A stretch of 64,000 nucleotides of DNA from CAZNOG01 sp964574635. Its GTDB lineage: Bacteria; Bacteroidota; Bacteroidia; Flavobacteriales_D; Cryomorphaceae. The notes beneath the pieces were generated by a model that saw nothing but the letters and a program-made list of their open reading frames with translations, had not been told where the DNA came from and did not search any database. Positions 60,258-64,000 of this stretch are shown piece after piece (within the stretch, counting starts at the first letter, position 1; each line of letters begins with the position of its first letter). The DNA is taken from positions 1 through 64,000 of the forward strand of contig CAZNOG010000006.1 of NCBI GenBank assembly GCA_964574635.1, in the 5' to 3' direction. Both the position numbers and the translations under genes were made by a program.

Positions 60258-61997
60258 ATGGATATATCGTGGTTGGATTACGGCATTATCGGGGTGTTTC
60301 TGTTGGTGAGTCTGCTTATCGGACTGTACTACAAAAAACGTGCTTCCACGGGGCTTCTCGGCTTTTTCTTGGGAAACCGCAACATGCCTTGGGTCATCGC
60401 GGGGATATCCATGGTGGCGACGACCTTCGCGGCGGATACCCCGCTGGCCGTCACCGAATTGGTAGGTAAAAGCGGTATTTCGGGCAACTGGCTGTGGTGG
60501 AGCTATCTGGCCGGCGGAATGCTGACCACGTTTTTCTTCGCGAAGTTGTGGCGGCGCGCGGGTGTACTCACCGAAATCGAATTGATAGAATTGCGATATT
60601 CGGGAAAAGCCGCGGCGTTGCTGCGGGGGTTTAAAGCCGTGTATTTGGGATTGGTGATGAACGTGCTCATCATCGGGTGGGTGAATCTGGCCATGCTGAC
60701 CATCATCACCGAGTTTTTCGGCGCCACACCCACCGTGGCTTACATGGTTTTGGCGGGGTGCATGGTTTTGGCGGCGGTATACACGGCGATTTCGGGAATT
60801 TGGGGTGTGGCCGTCACCGACGTGATCCAGTTTTCCATCGCCATCATCGGCACGCTGATTTTGGCCATCGTGGTGGTGGGCAGCCCCGAAGTGGGTGGCG
60901 TGGCCGGTTTGCAGGCGGCATTGCCCCCCGAAACTTTCGATTTCTTTCCTCGCATCGGCGGCGGAGAAAACGGAGGAACCGTTTTCGTGATCAGCGGAGC
61001 GGCGTTTTTCGCCTACATCGGCGTGCAGTGGTGGGCGAGTTGGTATCCCGGACAAGAGCCGGGCGGCGGTGGCTACGTGGCTCAGCGCATGATGAGCACC
61101 CGTACCGAAAGCGGCTCGGTGTACGCCACCTTGCTATTTCAAATCGCCCATTACTGTCTGCGCCCCTGGCCTTGGATCATGGTGGCACTGGCCTGCTTGG
61201 TGCTCTATCCGGAACTTAGCGGCAACGAACTCAAATCGGGGTACGTCCGCGCCATGCGAGATTTCTTGCCCACCGGTTTGCGTGGGTTGCTGTTGGCCGC
61301 CTTTCTCGGAGCGTACCTGTCCACCCTGTCCACGCAATTGAATTGGGGTGCCGGGTACTTGGTGAACGACGTGTACAAACGGTTTTTGAAACCCGATCTT
61401 TCCGAGAAGAAATACGTGGCCGTTTCGAGGTTTGCCACGGTATTGTTGATGGCGCTGGGACTGGGTGCGACGTTTTTCATGACGTCCATCAGCGGTGTTT
61501 GGGCGTTCATAATCGAGTGCGGAGCCGGTTTGGGTATGGTTTTGATTCTGCGTTGGTACTGGTGGCGAGTCAACGCGTGGAGCGAAATTTCGGCCACCAT
61601 CGCCCCCTTCGTCGGCTATGCGCTGTCGCGCTTCGTCTTCGATTGGGAATTCCCATACGGATTTTTCTTTACGGTGGCATTTACTACCGTGGTTTGGCTG
61701 CTCACCACCTTTCTCACTCGCCCCGAAAACCCCGAGACTCTGCGGAAATTTTACGACCGCGTGAAACCCGACGGCTATTGGGAACCGGTGGCCCGAAGCG
61801 AGGGAGGCAAGCGAAACAACCTCCTCCCCCTCTTCGTATGTTGGCTGGCTTCCATCGCCATGACCTACGGCATTTTGTTCATGACCGGCAAAATCATTTT
61901 CCGCGAATGGAAAGAAGCCGCAATCTACGGCGCCATCGTGCTGGTGGCGACTTGGATACTGAGTCGGATGATGAAACGAACAAGCGTATGGTCATAA
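60258..61997 (+). CDS. Sodium:solute symporter family protein
   Basis: 579 aa, about 13-14 membrane segments. SSS features: WLDYGIIGVFLLVSLLIGLY, FFLGNRNMPWVIAGISMVAT with FAADTPLAVTELVGKSGISG, the ITEFFGATPTVAYMVLAGCM segment, GVAVTDVIQFSIAIIGTLIL, and AAFLGAYLSTLSTQLNWGAG with YLVNDVYKRFLKP (Na+ site region). Couples Na+ influx to uptake of an unknown solute. ATG 60258 matches the family N-terminus; the upstream in-frame codons have no homologue-like composition. Confidence 0.92.
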   Translation: MDISWLDYGIIGVFLLVSLLIGLYYKKRASTGLLGFFLGNRNMPWVIAGISMVATTFAADTPLAVTELVGKSGISGNWLWWSYLAGGMLTTFFFAKLWRRAGVLTEIELIELRYSGKAAALLRGFKAVYLGLVMNVLIIGWVNLAMLTIITEFFGATPTVAYMVLAGCMVLAAVYTAISGIWGVAVTDVIQFSIAIIGTLILAIVVVGSPEVGGVAGLQAALPPETFDFFPRIGGGENGGTVFVISGAAFFAYIGVQWWASWYPGQEPGGGGYVAQRMMSTRTESGSVYATLLFQIAHYCLRPWPWIMVALACLVLYPELSGNELKSGYVRAMRDFLPTGLRGLLLAAFLGAYLSTLSTQLNWGAGYLVNDVYKRFLKPDLSEKKYVAVSRFATVLLMALGLGATFFMTSISGVWAFIIECGAGLGMVLILRWYWWRVNAWSEISATIAPFVGYALSRFVFDWEFPYGFFFTVAFTTVVWLLTTFLTRPENPETLRKFYDRVKPDGYWEPVARSEGGKRNNLLPLFVCWLASIAMTYGILFMTGKIIFREWKEAAIYGAIVLVATWILSRMMKRTSVWS

Positions 61998-62035
61998 ATC
62001 GGGAAGAGTTTTTCCGGCATCAAAAATCATTTGCG

Positions 62036-62043
62036 TACATTTA
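62036..62043 (+). promoter_or_regulatory. -7-like element for the lipoprotein operon
   Basis: TACATTTA, one mismatch to TAnnTTTG, 26 nt before ATG 62070. Confidence 0.35.
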
Positions 62044-62069
62044 AAATCCAATCCAATCCCCTTGGAACC

Positions 62070-62960
62070 ATGAATTTTTTCCCACGAATTTTTTTCGTCC
62101 TTCTCACCGCACCACTCATGCTCGCATCTTGTGGTGAACGCAGTGTGGAGCAAACCACGGACGAGCGTCCATTAAAGGTGGACAGTACACGAGCCGGAAT
62201 CGTCAACGTTTCGGGCAAATTGTTCAGCATCCCCTCCCCCATCCAAACCGCGTTGATGATCAAGGAAACCAATGCGGAGTACGCCGGCGAGTTGCTGTCG
62301 GACCCGACCAACGCCAACGCGCACTCCAGCAACGCCGGGCGGGCGATGAACCTCGGGGTGTACGGAGCCGACATGGCGTATGCCTCCCTTTATGAAGACG
62401 GTCAACGGGCGTTGCGGTATTTCAAGGCCATCGAGGATCTCGCGCAAGAGCTCGACATCACGGGAGCCATAGACCAAAACTTGTTGAAGCGACTCGGTGC
62501 CAACGCCGGCCGTCCGGACTCGCTGCTCTTGTTGAGCGGTACATTCTACGAAGCCGCCGACGCGTACTTGAAAGAAAACGAACGGTACGAACTGGCCGCA
62601 TTGGTGCTGTTGGGAGGATGGATAGAATCCACCCACCTCACCGCGCAGATCGCCCAAACCGGCAATGAAAAGGCGAAGGTCCGGCTGGCCGAGCAAAAGC
62701 AAACGCTGAACACCCTGAAAGAAATTCTCGGTGAAATGCCCGAAAACACCATCGGAAATTCGGGGATCAACAAAGGGCTTCAAGCATTGTCGAAATCCTA
62801 CGACGAGGTGACCAAAACATACACTTACGTGGAGCCCGAAACCGACCCGGATCGGAAAATCACCTTTATCAAAAGCAAAACCACATTCGAGATCAGCGAT
62901 TCGACCATCGTCGATATCGCACGGCATCTGGAAGAACTCCGAAAAGAAATCACACGATGA
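62070..62960 (+). CDS. Lipoprotein of unknown function
   Basis: 296 aa. Signal and lipobox MNFFPRIFFVLLTAPLMLAS followed by Cys21. The mature part is helical: PSPIQTALMIKETNAEYAGE, AMNLGVYGADMAYASLYEDG, ALRYFKAIEDLAQELDITGA, YELAALVLLGGWIESTHLTA, resembling a repeat of helical hairpins. Conserved in Bacteroidota as a hypothetical lipoprotein; no function known. Its last four bases overlap the next gene's start (ATGA), so both are probably one operon. Confidence 0.8.
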   Translation: MNFFPRIFFVLLTAPLMLASCGERSVEQTTDERPLKVDSTRAGIVNVSGKLFSIPSPIQTALMIKETNAEYAGELLSDPTNANAHSSNAGRAMNLGVYGADMAYASLYEDGQRALRYFKAIEDLAQELDITGAIDQNLLKRLGANAGRPDSLLLLSGTFYEAADAYLKENERYELAALVLLGGWIESTHLTAQIAQTGNEKAKVRLAEQKQTLNTLKEILGEMPENTIGNSGINKGLQALSKSYDEVTKTYTYVEPETDPDRKITFIKSKTTFEISDSTIVDIARHLEELRKEITR

Positions 62961-63385
62961 AAGTCCCCACCCACAAAATCCTCCTCACTCTTTTCCTGGG
63001 CCTTTTCGCCACGGCGTTCGCCGCAGTGGGCCAATGCGATACCACGGCGCAATACGCGCGTACGTACCTCGGCGACGATTTCATTTCCGACGGACAGTCG
63101 TACCGGGCGCTGCTCTACGACGACCAAGTGGCCGAATTTCACACAACTTTGTTCGGCGGAAGCAAATACCGCATCGTGTCCTTCAGCGGACGGGAGAAGG
63201 GTCAATTGATCTTTTCGCTCTACGACCAAGAAGGTAACTTGCTGTTTTCCAACGAAGGACATGAAAACTCCCCTCACTGGGATTTTGAAGTGGAAGAATC
63301 TTTGGATTGCCGTCTGGAAGCCAGACTCGACCGGGTGAAACAATCATCAGGGTGCGCCGTACTACTCATTGGCTTCGAGCGCTAA
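62957..63385 (+). CDS. Small exported protein of unknown function
   Basis: 142 aa. Signal peptide MKVPTHKILLTLFLGLFATA with cleavage near AVGQ. The mature part is beta-rich (FHTTLFGGSKYRIVSFSGRE, GQLIFSLYDQEGNLLFSNEG, WDFEVEESLDCRLEARLD, GCAVLLIGFER) and may form a single beta-sandwich with two Cys pairs. No family recognised. Translationally coupled to the lipoprotein gene. Confidence 0.75.
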   Translation: MKVPTHKILLTLFLGLFATAFAAVGQCDTTAQYARTYLGDDFISDGQSYRALLYDDQVAEFHTTLFGGSKYRIVSFSGREKGQLIFSLYDQEGNLLFSNEGHENSPHWDFEVEESLDCRLEARLDRVKQSSGCAVLLIGFER

Positions 63386-63404
63386 CCTTACCCAACAATC
63401 CAAC

Positions 63405-63438
63405 CGAAAAAAGCGACTCCAGCCGAGTCGCTTTTTTT
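63405..63438 (+). terminator. Intrinsic terminator
   Basis: GCGACTC / GAGTCGC stem, 5-nt loop, A-run before and T-run after, so it can act in both directions. Ends the 62070-63385 operon. Confidence 0.85.
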
Positions 63439-63453
63439 ATTTCCCTTAAACCC

Positions 63454-64000
63454 ATGAGCGAAAGGATACTACAAGCCTTACTAAAATTATTCGCCATCAT
63501 CGCCCGGTACGATCCGTCTAAAGAAGACGAACTCTGCGGGCGACAGATCGTCGAGTCATTCCTGAACGAGCGGCTTCCGAGAACCCTCGTCAGGGGATAC
63601 CTCGAGCAATTCGACGAGTACCTGGAAAAATACCAGCGCATCACCGATACGAAAGTGGGGCACAAAAAGAGGATGTCCGTCAATTCGGTGAAAGTCTTGC
63701 GCATTTGCAGCCAAGTAAACGAGGAACTCACCCAAAGGCAGAAAAGCATCGTACTCCTGCGGCTGCTGGAATTCGTCAACACCCACGACGAAGTACGCCC
63801 CACGGAAAGGGAATTCATGGACACGGTGGCGTCGTCCTTCCATTTCGACATGGACGAATACCGCTTGGCTTGGCATTTCGTGCAGGAAGAAGAAACCGAG
63901 CTTATCCTGTCGAAAGACGTGATGTACATCACCGACACCACCGACTCGAACGCAAGTTTCGGAAAGCACTTCCTCAGCGTGGGCCTCGAGGGGTACATCC
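63454..64000 (+). CDS. Protein with N-terminal TerB-like helical region, 3' partial
   Basis: 182 aa visible, open to the window edge. Starts MSERILQALLKLFAIIARYD, followed by helices with REIV-like QIVESFLNERLPRTLVRGYL, SVNSVKVLRICSQVNEELTQ, and RQKSIVLLRLLEFVNTHDEV, a TerB-like layout. In Bacteroidota such N-termini are often followed by FHA and ABC-type ATPase domains, but those would lie outside the window, so the full function cannot be stated. It begins after a strong terminator. Confidence 0.6.
   Translation, partial: MSERILQALLKLFAIIARYDPSKEDELCGRQIVESFLNERLPRTLVRGYLEQFDEYLEKYQRITDTKVGHKKRMSVNSVKVLRICSQVNEELTQRQKSIVLLRLLEFVNTHDEVRPTEREFMDTVASSFHFDMDEYRLAWHFVQEEETELILSKDVMYITDTTDSNASFGKHFLSVGLEGYI

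Noticed and set aside
62966..62980. A tenth copy of the dispersed motif (CCCACCCACAAAATCC)
   Set aside because: It lies inside the signal peptide coding region of the gene at 62957 and lacks the AAAACCC part; similarity is probably by chance.

Overview
The window looks like a chromosomal segment of a member of the Bacteroidota, probably Flavobacteriia-like. The evidence is: many genes preceded by the Bacteroidota -7 promoter element TAnnTTTG; a T9SS-type C-terminal sorting domain on a secreted subtilase; DUF3276 (PUR-alpha-like), GWxTD and DUF5683 proteins; CarboxypepD_reg and TonB-dependent outer-membrane proteins; and a long Bacteroidota-type signal peptidase I. The genus cannot be named from sequence alone. 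Most of the window is visibly GC-rich. The first ~3.9 kb and the ~1-kb insertion sequence are clearly AT-richer, which suggests acquired DNA.

Layout. 1-3885: edge of a type I restriction-modification locus (HsdR, 5' end outside the window) plus a YgjP-like metallopeptidase. 4015-7813: DUF3276, phosphoglucose isomerase, an FMN reductase and a UPF0173 hydrolase. 7820-12485: compact block parA-parB-DUF5683-dapB-lepB, with WbqC further on at 14209; a divergent DsbA-like/HxlR pair lies between lepB and wbqC. 15251-18599: biotin-dependent carboxylase beta subunit, SGNH hydrolase and outer-membrane protein, then tRNA-Arg. 18783-25153 (minus strand): surface-polysaccharide genes (GT4, flippase, GT9), a small acidic protein and mutS2. 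25307-26796: a polytopic membrane protein with an apparent frameshift. 26797-27058: a possible structured RNA. 27097-30301: thrS-infC-rpmI-rplT. 30564-38688: cell envelope (M23/LysM, PBP1A, GWxTD, GT2), tRNA-Ser, aroQ and xerD. 39234-45184: secreted subtilase and TonB-dependent receptor. 45230-55919: NhaC antiporter, redoxin plus cytochrome/copper-monooxygenase-like pair, oxyR, lipoproteins, a possible HEPN protein, DUF1883, cyclophilin and thioesterase. 55942-63385: priA, a complete IS1595-family element with 8-bp target duplication, an SSS symporter and lipoprotein genes. 63454-end: start of a further protein cut by the window.

The housekeeping genes cover chromosome segregation, lysine/peptidoglycan precursor supply, protein export, translation initiation and peptidoglycan synthesis. 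The least explained signals are: a short motif (core CACACCCACAAAAACCC) found nine times in intergenic DNA on both strands; a GC-rich, foldable intergenic stretch before thrS; tandem palindromes between the DsbA-like and HxlR genes; promoter-like elements lying 0-7 nt from several start codons; an AUA start for infC; and the HEPN-like/DUF1883 neighbourhood.
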